Counted from the first letter of the stretch, positions 1 through 7,749 are shown. The stretch: DNA of 24,971 bases from CALWZE01 sp964645785 (GCA_964645785.1 CAZYAV010000032.1:1-24971); one strand, 5' to 3'. The notes: generated by a model from the letters alone, not told the origin. Numbers and translations: made by a program.

Positions 1-172
1 CCATCTCCAGCCCGTCCCGGGTGACATAGCTGTTGAGCGCCATATTCTGGCTTTTGAAGGGCGCGGTTTTGTATCCGTCCTGTGCAAAAACGCGGCACAG
101 CCCGGCGCACAAAAGACTCTTCCCCGCCCCGGACATGGTGCCCTGCACCATAATGCATTTTGCCTGCTTCAT
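1..172 (-). CDS. cobQ: Cobyric acid synthase CobQ/CbiP, N-terminal fragment
   Basis: Glutamine-dependent amidase that, by family knowledge, adds amides to the b, d, e and g carboxylates of adenosylcobyrinate a,c-diamide in the cytoplasm. Only the first 57 codons lie in the window. They read MKQAKCIMVQGTMSGAGKSL, a P-loop-like nucleotide-binding segment typical of the dethiobiotin-synthetase-like N-terminal domain. The family-typical phrase PFKSQNMALNSYVT with DGLEM follows. The start is ATG at 172, preceded by an AAGGGAG ribosome binding site about 6-7 nt upstream. The C-terminal glutamine amidotransferase domain is outside the window. A 113-nt gap with small GC-rich hairpins separates it from cobD upstream. 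Identity is confident; completeness cannot be judged. Confidence 0.93.
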   Translation of the reverse strand, partial: MKQAKCIMVQGTMSGAGKSLLCAGLCRVFAQDGYKTAPFKSQNMALNSYVTRDGLEM

Positions 173-285
173 CGCAATCTCCCTTCCGCCGCCTGTCCGG
201 CGGCACAGCCGTCCCAAACTCTGCGCGCTGTCCGCGCGCCGCCTGCCAGGCGGTAAAGCCCGCCCGGGGGATAAATATGCGCCGT

Positions 286-1395
286 TTACCGCCCGGCGCC
301 GGTCTGCGCCCCGCGCAGCAGCTCGCCCAGCGCCTGAATCAGCCGGGCGTTCTCCGGGTGGGTGCGCACCGCCGTGCGGTACCAGCTGCCGTCCAGCCCG
401 GGGTAGTTGGCGCAGCTGCGCAGCAGAATCCCCCGCTGCCGCAGCGGCTGTATCAGCGCGGCCTCGCTGCGAAACAGCAGGTAATTCGCCTCCCCCGGCA
501 CAACCCGCAGCCCCAGCCCGGCCAGCTGCGCCGCCAGCCACGGGCGCTCCTGCAGCACCGTCCCGCGCACGCTGCGCACATACGCCTGCTCGTCCAGCGC
601 TGCTTCCCCGGCCGCCTGCGCCAGGGAGGAGACCGCCCAGGGCTGACCTGCCTGCCGCATGGCTCCGATAAGCCCGCCGTCGGCGCACAGGGCGTATCCC
701 AGCCGCACCCCCGCCATGGCGTACAGCTTGGTGAACGCTTTTAAAATCAGCAGATTGGGGAAATCCGCAAGCGCGTTTTTCAGGGTGTGGGCTTCCGGCT
801 GAGCCAGGAAATCGACAAAGCACTCGTCCAGCACAAGCAGCACCCCGCATTCGGCGCACCGCCGCGCCGCCCGCAGCAGGAATTCCCGCGGGGCGCAAAC
901 CCCGGTGGGGTTGTTGGGCTCGCAGAGGAACACCATGTCGATGCCGGGGACAATGGCCTGCAAAAAGCCCTCATCCAGCCGGAAATCCTCCTCCTGCCGC
1001 AGGAAATAATGCTCGACCCGGCAGCCGCAGGCGGTCAGCGCCGCCGCATACTCGGCAAAAGCCGGGGCGGGAACCAGCGCTCGGCGCGGCTTTTTGGCCA
1101 GCACCGCCCGGAAGATCAGATCCGCCGCGCCGTTGCCGCACAGCACATAGCGTTCGGGCAGCCGCTCGTGCGCCGCAAGCTTCCTGCACAGCGACCGGCA
1201 GAGCGGATCCGGGTACCGGTCGGCCGCCCCGGCCGCGGCGGCAATCGCCTGTTTTACCCCCTCGGGCACGCCGAGCGGGCTGACATTGGCGGAAAAATCC
1301 AGCGGCTGCGCGCCGTATTCCTCCGCGTATCCCGCCCAGTCCCCGCCGTGCACCAGCGTTTGCGGGGCTGTGCCGGTCTGATGCGTTTCGCGCAC
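286..1395 (-). CDS. cobD: L-threonine-O-3-phosphate decarboxylase CobD (PLP-dependent)
   Basis: Predicted to decarboxylate L-threonine phosphate to (R)-1-amino-2-propanol phosphate, the linker that CbiB joins to the corrin ring. The protein has 369 residues and a fold-type I aminotransferase pattern. It shows DFSANVSPLG near residue 33, NNPTG at 161-165, LVLDECFVDF around Asp190, and the PLP lysine in AFTKLYAMAGVRLGY (Lys223). I chose the GTG start at 1395 because an AAAAAAGGAGG ribosome binding site lies 6 nt upstream. An ATG at 1428 would put that site inside the gene. Histidinol-phosphate aminotransferase is the closest relative, but the position between cbiB and cobQ supports CobD. A roughly 0.5-kb spacer with tandem repeats separates it from cbiB, so its expression may be partly uncoupled from the genes before it. 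Confidence 0.93.
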   Translation of the reverse strand: MRETHQTGTAPQTLVHGGDWAGYAEEYGAQPLDFSANVSPLGVPEGVKQAIAAAAGAADRYPDPLCRSLCRKLAAHERLPERYVLCGNGAADLIFRAVLAKKPRRALVPAPAFAEYAAALTACGCRVEHYFLRQEEDFRLDEGFLQAIVPGIDMVFLCEPNNPTGVCAPREFLLRAARRCAECGVLLVLDECFVDFLAQPEAHTLKNALADFPNLLILKAFTKLYAMAGVRLGYALCADGGLIGAMRQAGQPWAVSSLAQAAGEAALDEQAYVRSVRGTVLQERPWLAAQLAGLGLRVVPGEANYLLFRSEAALIQPLRQRGILLRSCANYPGLDGSWYRTAVRTHPENARLIQALGELLRGAQTGAGR

Positions 1396-1902
1396 GGTCT
1401 CGCCTCCTTTTTTGCAGTGTTTCACCATAAAAATATTTTGATGCTTCCTTGTGCCAGGGCCGGACGGCAGGCCGCGCCGCGTTTTATCTCAGCCCGGCAA
1501 ACCAGGTGTCCGGCCGCAGGCAGCCCGTTCTCTCCCCCGACGTATGCGGCAAGGACGCCGCGCTTTTCCCCGCAAAAGGGGGAATCCTGCGCCGGGTTTC
1601 CCTTTCGCGCCGGATGCCAATCAGGCCGGGGCGCACAGCCGGGGCGGCGCGAAGCCGCCGGGCGCGGGTCGTCTCACCAGAGTCCGCGCAGCAGGCACAG
1701 GATTGCCGCCCGCGCCGCCAGCCCGGCAAACCAGGTGTCCGGCCGCAGGCAGCCCGTTCTCTCCCCCGACGTATGCGGCAAGGACGCCGCGCTTTTCCCC
1801 GCAAAAGGGGGAATCCTGCGCCGGGTTTCCCTTTCGCGCCGGATGCCAATCAGGCCGGGGCGCACAGCCGGGGCGGCGCGAAGCCGCCGGGCGCGGGTCG
1901 TC
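1396..1902. other. cbiB-cobD spacer with tandem duplication
   Basis: A 507-nt stretch with no credible gene. Positions 1490-1902 are occupied by tandem repeats (annotated separately). Nearer cobD, positions 1470-1487 read GGCCGCGCCGCGTTTTAT, almost identical to a sequence in the cbiF-cbiG spacer. Just before cobD, around 1420-1445, there is a local AT-rich patch. I see no convincing -35/-10 pair in it. Each repeat copy holds two small hairpins, TTCCCC/GGGGAA and GCGGC/GCCGC, neither followed by a T-run on the minus strand, so they do not look like intrinsic terminators. They could stabilise or process the long mRNA; that is inference. Confidence 0.7.
1490..1718. repeat. 229-bp tandem repeat, cobD-proximal copy with cbiB-tail relic
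   Basis: Positions 1490-1674 are identical base for base to 1719-1903. The remaining about 44 nt (1675-1718) correspond to the 3' end of cbiB. Read on the minus strand they encode an in-frame relic ending AARAAILCLLRGLW and then TGA, beside the genuine cbiB ending AMRAAILCWLRGLW and TAA. The relic has no start codon of its own and should not be translated. Confidence 0.9.
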
Positions 1903-1947
1903 TTACCAGAGCCCGCGCAGCCAGCACAGGATTGCCGCGCGCATTGC
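1719..1947. repeat. 229-bp tandem repeat, cbiB-overlapping copy
   Basis: Second unit of the same repeat, offset by exactly 229 nt. Its right end contains the real last 14 codons and stop codon of cbiB, and the rest is non-coding. Within the non-coding 185 nt there is no difference from the other copy. In the last 45 nt, counted from the stop codon into the cbiB tail, I count 8 differences, 4 of them in synonymous codons or the stop codon. Confidence 0.9.
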
Positions 1948-2877
1948 CAGCCCGACAAGCAGGCCAACCACGCTTGCGGCAATCATGATCCGGTTGGCTC
2001 GCAGGATATCCTCCGGCTCGATTTCCCGCGCGGCGTCCCCGATATAGGGCTTTTCCAGCTGCCTGCCGAAGTAGCAGGCGGGGCCTGCCAGCTGAATCCC
2101 CAGCGAGCCGGCGCAGGCGGACTCGGTCTGCGCCGAATTGGGGCTTGCGTGGTTGCGGCGATCCCGCCGCCAGATTCTCCACGCGTTTTTGAGGCTGCCG
2201 CCCGCCAGCGGGCAGGCCAGTATCCACAGCAACGCCGCAATCCTTGCGGGCAGATAGTTTGCCGCGTCGTCCAGCCGGGCGGCCGCCCGGCCGAAGTGCA
2301 GATACCGCTCGTTTTTATACCCCACCATGCTGTCCATGGTGTTGATCGCCTTATAGGCCAGCGCCAGCGGCGCGCCGCCAAGCAGCATATACAGCAGCGG
2401 CGCGATGACCCCGTCCGAAAAATTCTCCGCCACGGTCTCCACCGCCGCCCTGATGACCCCCTGCTCGGTGAGCTGTTCGGTGTCCCTGCCCACAATGCGG
2501 GATACCGCGCGACGCCCCGCCGGCAGCCCCTGCGTTTTCAGGCAGCGGTACACGTTGCCGCTCTCCCTTGCAAGGCAGCGCATGGCCAGCGCCTGCCAGC
2601 ACCAGAGGATTTGCAGCGCAAGACCCAGCAGCGGGTGGATCCGCCAGAGCAGCCAGCACAGCACGCCGCTCAAAAGCAGCGTTCCCACCGGCAGAACAGC
2701 CGCCAACACAACGCCGCCCGCGCGCTCCCGCTCCGGCGTCTGGGGCGAACGGCCGCGCAGCAGCGCCTCCAGCTTAGCAATGGCCTTGCCCATCCACACC
2801 ACCGGGTGCGGCATCTTTTCAGGGTCGCCCAGCAGGCAATCCAGCAAAAAGCCGCACAGCACCGCCGTCCAGATCAT
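1903..2877 (-). CDS. cbiB: Adenosylcobinamide-phosphate synthase CbiB
   Basis: Integral membrane enzyme that condenses adenosylcobyric acid with aminopropanol phosphate made by CobD, giving adenosylcobinamide phosphate. The protein has 324 residues, the usual family length. The N-terminus shows the family signature DCLLGDP followed by HPVVWMGK. Hydrophobic segments lie around residues 56-110 and near the C-terminus. Conserved blocks include ETVAENFSDGVIAPLLY, YKAINTMDSMVGYKNERY and DDAANYLPAR. The ATG at 2877 overlaps the stop codon of cobC by 4 nt (ATGA), so translation is probably coupled. The last codons lie inside a 229-bp tandem repeat, so the C-terminal 14 residues have a near copy downstream. 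That could mark a recent change of the protein end. Function is confident. Confidence 0.95.
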   Translation of the reverse strand: MIWTAVLCGFLLDCLLGDPEKMPHPVVWMGKAIAKLEALLRGRSPQTPERERAGGVVLAAVLPVGTLLLSGVLCWLLWRIHPLLGLALQILWCWQALAMRCLARESGNVYRCLKTQGLPAGRRAVSRIVGRDTEQLTEQGVIRAAVETVAENFSDGVIAPLLYMLLGGAPLALAYKAINTMDSMVGYKNERYLHFGRAAARLDDAANYLPARIAALLWILACPLAGGSLKNAWRIWRRDRRNHASPNSAQTESACAGSLGIQLAGPACYFGRQLEKPYIGDAAREIEPEDILRANRIMIAASVVGLLVGLAMRAAILCWLRGLW

Positions 2878-3491
2878 GCCTCTTTCCTGCCTTCCTGCGC
2901 CCGGATATACTGCACCTCTTCCACCAGCTGCAGGGTGTGCTGCTTATGCCAGCATTCCTCGTCGGCCAGCAGCACATACCCGCCCGCATTGGGGCCGCAC
3001 CAGTGATAGTAATCGTGCCGGGGCAGAGCGTACCGCTCCATGATGGCCATCTGGTTGCCGCCGTGCGCCATGATGACCAGCATCTCCTCGCCGGCCTGCA
3101 GCGCCTGCTCCACCAGCGAGACAAAGGCGGCACAGGTGCGCGCGCAGAAATCCGCCTTGCGTTCCCCGCCCGGGCAGCAGCCCTCGCAGTTTTCGCCCAC
3201 CCAGGCGATGTACTCGGGGTCGCGCTCCATCTCGACATAATTTCTGCCCTGAAAGATGCCGAAGCACATCTCCCGAAAATCGTCCACCACCACCTGCTCC
3301 GCCTTGGGGAACAGGATATCTGCCGTGCTGCGGGCGCGCACAAGCGGCGAGACATAGACCTTTTGCGGGAAAATATCCGCCTGCGCCAGCTGCGCGCGCC
3401 CCTCGTCCGAAAGTGGGATATCCCGGGTGCCCTGATACCGCTTTTCCACGTTGTAGACGGTCTGTCCATGGCGCAGCAAATAGATTTTCAT
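2874..3491 (-). CDS. cobC: Alpha-ribazole phosphatase-like histidine phosphatase CobC
   Basis: Histidine (phosphoglycerate-mutase-like) phosphatase, 205 residues. It is expected to remove the 5'-phosphate from alpha-ribazole phosphate, or from the cobalamin phosphate product, during nucleotide-loop assembly. The phospho-acceptor motif is LLRHGQT (His8). An acidic residue sits in FREMCFG (Glu74), and the second catalytic histidine is in VIMAHGGN (His143). The C-terminal half has an unusual cluster of Cys and His residues (ENCEGCCPGG, DEECWHKQH) not needed for the fold. The ATG at 3491 overlaps the preceding stop by 4 nt, and its own stop overlaps cbiB by 4 nt. The family is broad and many members act on other phosphates, so the specific role rests on context among cobU, cobS and cbiB. 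Confidence 0.88.
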   Translation of the reverse strand: MKIYLLRHGQTVYNVEKRYQGTRDIPLSDEGRAQLAQADIFPQKVYVSPLVRARSTADILFPKAEQVVVDDFREMCFGIFQGRNYVEMERDPEYIAWVGENCEGCCPGGERKADFCARTCAAFVSLVEQALQAGEEMLVIMAHGGNQMAIMERYALPRHDYYHWCGPNAGGYVLLADEECWHKQHTLQLVEEVQYIRAQEGRKEA

Positions 3492-3826
3492 CGGATTTTC
3501 TCCCCCTTGATTACCGTTGGAATGCCGCAGAACACCCGCACGACCGTGTCGGCCTTTTGGGCAAGCAGGCAGGCGAGCCGCCCCGCCGCCTCCCTGGCCG
3601 CGCGCTCTTCGGGGTCGGCGGGCACAACCCCGCCGCCCACCTCGGTGGCGATGACCACCTGCTTTTGAGCCAGCTCCTGCGCCAGCCGCTCAAGATCGCC
3701 GCACCCGGCGGCCAGCGCCTGCACGTCCCACACGGCATTTTGGGCAAGGGCGCCGTCGTCCCAGTGCATCCATTCCCGCACGAAGGTCTTTTTCCCGCTG
3801 TATAGCCCGCCTGTCACAAAAACCAT
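3488..3826 (-). CDS. Short CobU-like protein (truncated adenosylcobinamide kinase/guanylyltransferase paralogue)
   Basis: A 112-residue relative of CobU, encoded three genes' worth of overlap away from the full-length CobU. It begins MVFVTGGLYSGKKTF, matching the CobU P-loop, but the usual Ser/Thr after GK is Lys. The central part that carries the guanylylated histidine in CobU is missing. The C-terminal block is typical of CobU: ATEVGGGVVPADPEERAARE, then a helix and FCGIPTVIKG. The start is ATG at 3826 with a GGAGGGAA ribosome binding site. The gene overlaps the end of cobS by 13 nt and cobC by 4 nt. The open frame, ribosome binding site and tight packing argue for a kept gene, not debris. 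Independent kinase or transferase activity looks doubtful; it may act as a partner subunit of CobU, which is inference. Confidence 0.8.
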   Translation of the reverse strand: MVFVTGGLYSGKKTFVREWMHWDDGALAQNAVWDVQALAAGCGDLERLAQELAQKQVVIATEVGGGVVPADPEERAAREAAGRLACLLAQKADTVVRVFCGIPTVIKGEKIR

Positions 3827-4599
3827 GGCATTCCCTCCAACAGCTGCACCGCGGCCAGCGCGCCCAGCATCCAGAGCTCCGCACGCTGCAAAAACCACCC
3901 GGCCAGGTCGCCGGTGATGCCGCCAAACTGTTTTTTTGCAATTTGATAATACCGCCAGAGAATCCAGCCCGCCGCCAGCGCCATGGCGACGCCCGCAAGG
4001 CCGCCAACCGCGGCCAGCGCCGCAGTCAGCAGCACCGACGCCGCCGCCAGGATCCCCCGCACCCGCTTTCTGTCCGCCGCCGCGGCAAACGCGTGGGCAA
4101 GGCCGGTGTCCTTTGCAAGCGGGAAAGCCGCGACGGCGAAGCCGGAAAGGCACCGCTCCAGCACAAAGGCAAGCCCCATGCACCGCAGCGCCCGGGCGTC
4201 CCATTCCACCGAGGCACACAGCGCAAAATACAGAATAAACCAACTGCACAGCCGGATGACGGCAAACGCGCCGCACCGCGGGTCGCTCAGAATCTCCCGC
4301 TTTTTTTCGGGGGTTCCGCAGCTTGCCAGCGCGTCGCAGGTGTCGGCGTAGCCGTCCAGATGGATGCCGCCGGTGACAAGCACGGGGATAGCGCACAGCC
4401 CGCCGGCCAGCAGCCATACCGAGCCGCCCACATATTCCATCAGCGCGACCCAGCCCCACCAGAGCAGACCACACACCGCCCCGATGAGGGGAAAGGCGCA
4501 CAGGGAATACCGCATGTTCCGCTCGTTCCACACGGGCTGCGGGCAGGGCACGGCCGAGAACATGGCAAAGGCGACCGCGATCGTCTGAAAAAAGATCAT
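3814..4599 (-). CDS. cobS: Adenosylcobinamide-GDP ribazoletransferase CobS (cobalamin synthase)
   Basis: Membrane enzyme that joins adenosylcobinamide-GDP to alpha-ribazole or its phosphate, completing the nucleotide loop. The protein has 261 residues with several hydrophobic segments. The family motif GGIHLDGYADTCDAL lies at about residues 77-91, with the metal-binding acidic residues Asp82, Asp86 and Asp89. The start is ATG at 4599, supported by AAGGGAG about 7 nt upstream. A longer frame exists but would start inside cobU. The start overlaps the cobU stop as ATGA. It sits between full-length cobU and the short cobU-like gene, so the late nucleotide-loop enzymes are contiguous. Confidence 0.95.
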   Translation of the reverse strand: MIFFQTIAVAFAMFSAVPCPQPVWNERNMRYSLCAFPLIGAVCGLLWWGWVALMEYVGGSVWLLAGGLCAIPVLVTGGIHLDGYADTCDALASCGTPEKKREILSDPRCGAFAVIRLCSWFILYFALCASVEWDARALRCMGLAFVLERCLSGFAVAAFPLAKDTGLAHAFAAAADRKRVRGILAAASVLLTAALAAVGGLAGVAMALAAGWILWRYYQIAKKQFGGITGDLAGWFLQRAELWMLGALAAVQLLEGMPWFL

Positions 4600-5126
4600 T
4601 GCGTCACTCCCTTTTCCTTGCGGCGGACGGCGACCCCGCACGCCACCTCATACACCGTATCCGCCTGCGCGGCCAGCATCCGGTTCACCAGCGCCAGCGT
4701 CCGCAGGTACCGCAGGGTGTCCCCCTCGTAACCGGCTCCGCCGCCGAACACCTCGTTGGAGACAATCACCAGCGTCTCGCACCGGCTGCGCAGGCTCTCC
4801 ACCCCCCGCCGGATGGATTCCGCCGCCGCATCCCCGGCGCCGTCCGGGCTGTACAGCTCGTTGGCCACAAGGTTGCTCATACATTCCAGCAGCGCCGCCC
4901 CCCGTTCGGGCAGCGCGAGCTGCGCGAGATTGACAAAGCACTCCACTGTCTGGAACCGCTTGCCCGCCCGCATCTGCCGGTGGCGGCGGATGCGCGCCCG
5001 GCACTCCCCGTCAAAGGGCTGCATGGTGGCGATATAATACCGGGGCAGGCCGGCCGATTGCAGCACCAGCCCCTCTGCAAATTCGCTTTTGCCGCTGGCC
5101 GCGCCGCCGACCACCAGGGTCATCAT
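4596..5126 (-). CDS. cobU: Adenosylcobinamide kinase / adenosylcobinamide-phosphate guanylyltransferase CobU
   Basis: Bifunctional enzyme that phosphorylates adenosylcobinamide and then transfers GMP to it. The protein has 176 residues, close to the usual length. The P-loop GGAASGKS is at residues 7-14. The segment RIRRHRQMR holds His49, equivalent to the GMP-accepting histidine of Salmonella CobU. The motif VSNEVFGGG is at 122-130. The region after SNEV departs from the usual VGxGIVP pattern, reading FGGGAGYEGD. Starts at GTG 5129, ATG 5126 or ATG 5123 are all possible; I chose 5126 because it overlaps the cobT stop as TGATG. The ribosome binding site is weak (GGTGA), which fits coupling to cobT. 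The 4-nt overlap with cobS supports one translational block. Confidence 0.93.
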   Translation of the reverse strand: MMTLVVGGAASGKSEFAEGLVLQSAGLPRYYIATMQPFDGECRARIRRHRQMRAGKRFQTVECFVNLAQLALPERGAALLECMSNLVANELYSPDGAGDAAAESIRRGVESLRSRCETLVIVSNEVFGGGAGYEGDTLRYLRTLALVNRMLAAQADTVYEVACGVAVRRKEKGVTQ

Positions 5127-6205
5127 CACGCGTCACCGAGCGGGACGTAATGCTCGATGCCGCCCTGCTCAAAGGTATAGCTCTCCTGATACACCGCGCA
5201 GGTCATGTCCAGCAGCGGCATGGCGGCCACCGCGCCGGTGCCCTCCCCCAGCCGCATCCCGGCCGTAATCAGGGGCTGGCGGTTCAGCGCCTGCAGCACC
5301 ATATGGCCGGCCGGCTCCGCGGACACGTGGCTTGCAAAAACGGCCTTTTCCGCCGCGGGACACAGCCGCACGGCGCACAGGGCGCCGACCGTGCTGATGA
5401 ACCCGTCGGCCAGCACCGGGATTTGATAGATCGCGCCGCCCAAAAACACCCCGCAGATGCCGGCAATGTCAAAGCCGCCGACCTTGGCAAGGACGTCCAG
5501 CGGGTCGCCGGGGTCGGGTTTGTTGACCGAAAGCGCCCGCTCGATCACCCGGATCTTCCGCTGCAGGCCCTCCCGCGAAAGCCCCGCGCCCCGGCCGGTC
5601 ATCTCGGCCGCTTCCTTTGCAAGCAGCGCGCAGGCGACCGCACTGGAGGTCGTGGTGTTGCCGATGCCCATCTCCCCCGTGGCAAGCAGCCGCATCCCCC
5701 GCTCCTTTTGCTCGCGCGCAAGCGCGATGCCGGTAAGCACGGCCTGCGCGGCCTGTTCGCGGGTCATGGCGGGTCCCTGGGAGATGTCGCCGGTGGCGTT
5801 GCCGACCCGCCGGTTCAAGACCCCTTCGGTCTGCTCAAAGTCCAGCACCCCCATATCCACCGGGATCACCTCGCAGTTGGCGACCGCGGCCATCCGGCAC
5901 ACGGAGGTGCGCTTCATAGCCAGATTCTCGGCGACAGCGGCGGTGACGCTGCTGGGGGACTGGGTCACCCCCTGCGCGACCACGCCATTGTCCGCGCACA
6001 GCACCAGCACCGCCCGGGGATTCAGGCCGATCTGGGCGCTGCCGGTGAGCGCGGCGATGTTCTCAATTACCGTCTCCAAAAGCCCGAGGCTGCCCAGCGG
6101 CTTTGCGCAGTCGTTCCATCTTTCGTGTGCCGCCGCCCGCGCCGCCTCATCCGGCCCGGTGATCGTTTGCAGCAGCTGCCGCAAGTTCTGTTCCTGCTGT
6201 TCCAT
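5126..6205 (-). CDS. cobT: Nicotinate-nucleotide:dimethylbenzimidazole phosphoribosyltransferase CobT
   Basis: Activates the lower-ligand base by transferring phosphoribose from nicotinate mononucleotide, giving alpha-ribazole phosphate. The protein has 359 residues, as usual for the family. Recognisable blocks are AKPLGSLG near residue 35, ADNGVVAQGVTQSP near 71, GEMGIGNTTT at 177-186, and LGEGTGA, where Glu321 corresponds to the catalytic glutamate. The start is ATG at 6205 with an AGAAGGAG ribosome binding site; the frame stays open upstream only because it runs through the 146-nt spacer and the end of cbiA. No dimethylbenzimidazole synthesis gene (bluB or bza-type) is seen nearby, so the base used may be salvaged or made elsewhere. 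Confidence 0.96.
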   Translation of the reverse strand: MEQQEQNLRQLLQTITGPDEAARAAAHERWNDCAKPLGSLGLLETVIENIAALTGSAQIGLNPRAVLVLCADNGVVAQGVTQSPSSVTAAVAENLAMKRTSVCRMAAVANCEVIPVDMGVLDFEQTEGVLNRRVGNATGDISQGPAMTREQAAQAVLTGIALAREQKERGMRLLATGEMGIGNTTTSSAVACALLAKEAAEMTGRGAGLSREGLQRKIRVIERALSVNKPDPGDPLDVLAKVGGFDIAGICGVFLGGAIYQIPVLADGFISTVGALCAVRLCPAAEKAVFASHVSAEPAGHMVLQALNRQPLITAGMRLGEGTGAVAAMPLLDMTCAVYQESYTFEQGGIEHYVPLGDA

Positions 6206-6351
6206 TCTGGCTCCTTCTTTCTGCACCGGCCTGCCCGTGTGGGAAAAGCCGGGTTGTTTTATTCGATTCCGCCGGTGTGCGCAAAGCGGGGGCTCGTTCC
6301 CCGGCAAAGCCGTTTCGGCCGGGACGCGCCGGGCTTTTGCACGGCGCCCTT

Positions 6352-7749
6352 TCAAGGCCGGGCGCATCCGCTGCCGGGCACATCGCCGGTCTGTGGCTGT
6401 TCCGCTTGGACGTACCGGACAGCGGCCTGGACGAACCGCGCCGCCCACCGGGGCTGCCCCCAGAAATACAGGTGCGGAAATGCCGCGTACAGTGTCTCGC
6501 GCCCAAAGCCGCACTGCCAGCTTTTGCCCGAAACCGGCTTTTCCGCTGCAAAGCTCTCCCCGTTTTCGGTGGAGTCCCAATAGTGAAATTCATGCGCCGG
6601 GATCCTCTCCCCCCGCGCAAAGAGCAGGCTGTCCGCCTTGGCGGTCAGCTGCGCGTAGCCGAACCGCACCAGCCGCTCCCGTTTGACCCCGTCCCCGGCA
6701 AGCGCCCCCGCCATGGGGTGGGCGGCGCCGTTCTCGTCCTGCAGGCTCTGCCCAAGGTACAGGAAGCCGCCGCATTCCGCCACCGTGGGCATCCCGTTTT
6801 GCACGGCGGCGCGCACGGCGGCGCGCATCGGCGCATTTTCGGCGAGCCGCCGTGCGTACAGCTCCGGGTAACCGCCGGGCAGGTACAGCCCGCCGGTGCG
6901 TTCGGGCAGGCCTTCGTCGGCCAGCGGGCTGAATTCCACAAGCTCCGCCCCGGATTGCCGGAACGCGTCCAATGTCTCCGCATACGCAAAGCAGAAGGCC
7001 GAGTCCCGCGCCACCGCAATGCGGGCTTTTGCAGGCGGGTACACCGGCAGGCGCGCGCCGCTCTCCCGCCGGCCATCGAACAGCTGCAAAAGGCGCTGCA
7101 TATCGGCGGTCTCCTCCAGCTTCTGCGCCAGGATGCCGATGCGCTGCTGCAGCCCGTCGATCTCCGCGGCGGTGTAAAGCCCCAGGTGACGGCTCTCGAA
7201 CGCGGCTTCCTGCATGTGGGGCAGATAGCCCAGCACCGGCAATCCGGTCTCCCTTTCCAGCATGGGGGCAAGGCTGCGAAACAGCCCGGGCGCGCAGTCG
7301 TTGAGGAAAACGCCCTTTATCCGGCTGTTTTCCCGAAAGCCGCAAAGCCCCCTGATCTGTGCCGCCAAAGTCAGGCTGGCGCCCTTGGGGCGGACGACCA
7401 GCAGCACGGGCAGCCCCAGCGTATCGGCCAGATGCCAGGCACTCGCCCGGTCGGTGCTGCCGCCCACCCCGTCGTAGAAGCCCATGACTCCCTCGCAAAC
7501 GGCCGCGCCGTGGCCGCAAAGGCTCTGTTCATAGAGCAGCCGCAGCCGCTCCTCCCCGCACAGAAACAGATCCAGATTGTGGCTTTCCACCCCCAGCACC
7601 GCGCGGTGGAACATGGGGTCGATATAATCCGGCCCGCATTTGAACGCGCAGGGGGCGAGCCCCCGCTTTTCAAGCGCGGCAAGCAGCGCGCAGGTCACGG
7701 CGGTTTTGCCGCTGCCGGAAGCCGGCGCCGCCAGCAGAATTTCAATCAT
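6352..7749 (-). CDS. cbiA: Cobyrinate a,c-diamide synthase CbiA
   Basis: ATP- and glutamine-dependent amidation of the a and c carboxylates of cobyrinate. The protein has 465 residues, typical of CbiA. The N-terminal synthetase domain has the P-loop APASGSGKT (8-16), KCGPDYIDP (37-45) and EGVMGFYDG near 86. The C-terminal class I amidotransferase-like domain has PGGYPEL (291-297), the nucleophile in VAECGGFLYLG (Cys326), and HEFHYWD (386-392). The start is ATG at 7749, overlapping the end of cbiET by 8 nt; a TTG at 7764 lies deeper in cbiET and is less likely. A 146-nt spacer precedes cobT. In this spacer the minus strand shows TTGCGC and TAAAAC spaced 17 nt apart, a weak promoter-like pair that I do not annotate. 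Confidence 0.96.
   Translation of the reverse strand: MIEILLAAPASGSGKTAVTCALLAALEKRGLAPCAFKCGPDYIDPMFHRAVLGVESHNLDLFLCGEERLRLLYEQSLCGHGAAVCEGVMGFYDGVGGSTDRASAWHLADTLGLPVLLVVRPKGASLTLAAQIRGLCGFRENSRIKGVFLNDCAPGLFRSLAPMLERETGLPVLGYLPHMQEAAFESRHLGLYTAAEIDGLQQRIGILAQKLEETADMQRLLQLFDGRRESGARLPVYPPAKARIAVARDSAFCFAYAETLDAFRQSGAELVEFSPLADEGLPERTGGLYLPGGYPELYARRLAENAPMRAAVRAAVQNGMPTVAECGGFLYLGQSLQDENGAAHPMAGALAGDGVKRERLVRFGYAQLTAKADSLLFARGERIPAHEFHYWDSTENGESFAAEKPVSGKSWQCGFGRETLYAAFPHLYFWGQPRWAARFVQAAVRYVQAEQPQTGDVPGSGCARP

Noticed and set aside
1441..1456. Sigma-54-like site upstream of cobD on the minus strand (TGGCACAAGGAAGCAT)
   Set aside because: The GG to GC spacing is one base short and the -12 element lacks TTGC; no enhancer-binding regulator is nearby.
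1566..1584. TTCCCC/GGGGAA hairpin (also at 1795-1813) as intrinsic terminator for cbiB
   Set aside because: The stem is short and no T-run follows on the minus strand, so it is not a typical terminator.
1490..1947. CRISPR-like or minisatellite array
   Set aside because: There are only two large units directly adjoining each other, with no short repeats, no variable spacers and no cas genes.
787..3006. A very long plus-strand open frame opposite cobD, the repeats and cbiB
   Set aside because: It is antisense to well-supported genes, lacks family-like composition (Arg/Gln/Pro/His-rich), and contains a repeated peptide only because the DNA repeat is tandem. High G+C content keeps such shadow frames open.
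6206..6580. Extended start of CobT (up to 125 extra residues)
   Set aside because: The extension runs through the spacer and antiparallel-frame cbiA sequence. The strong AGAAGGAG site supports ATG 6205 and gives the normal CobT length.
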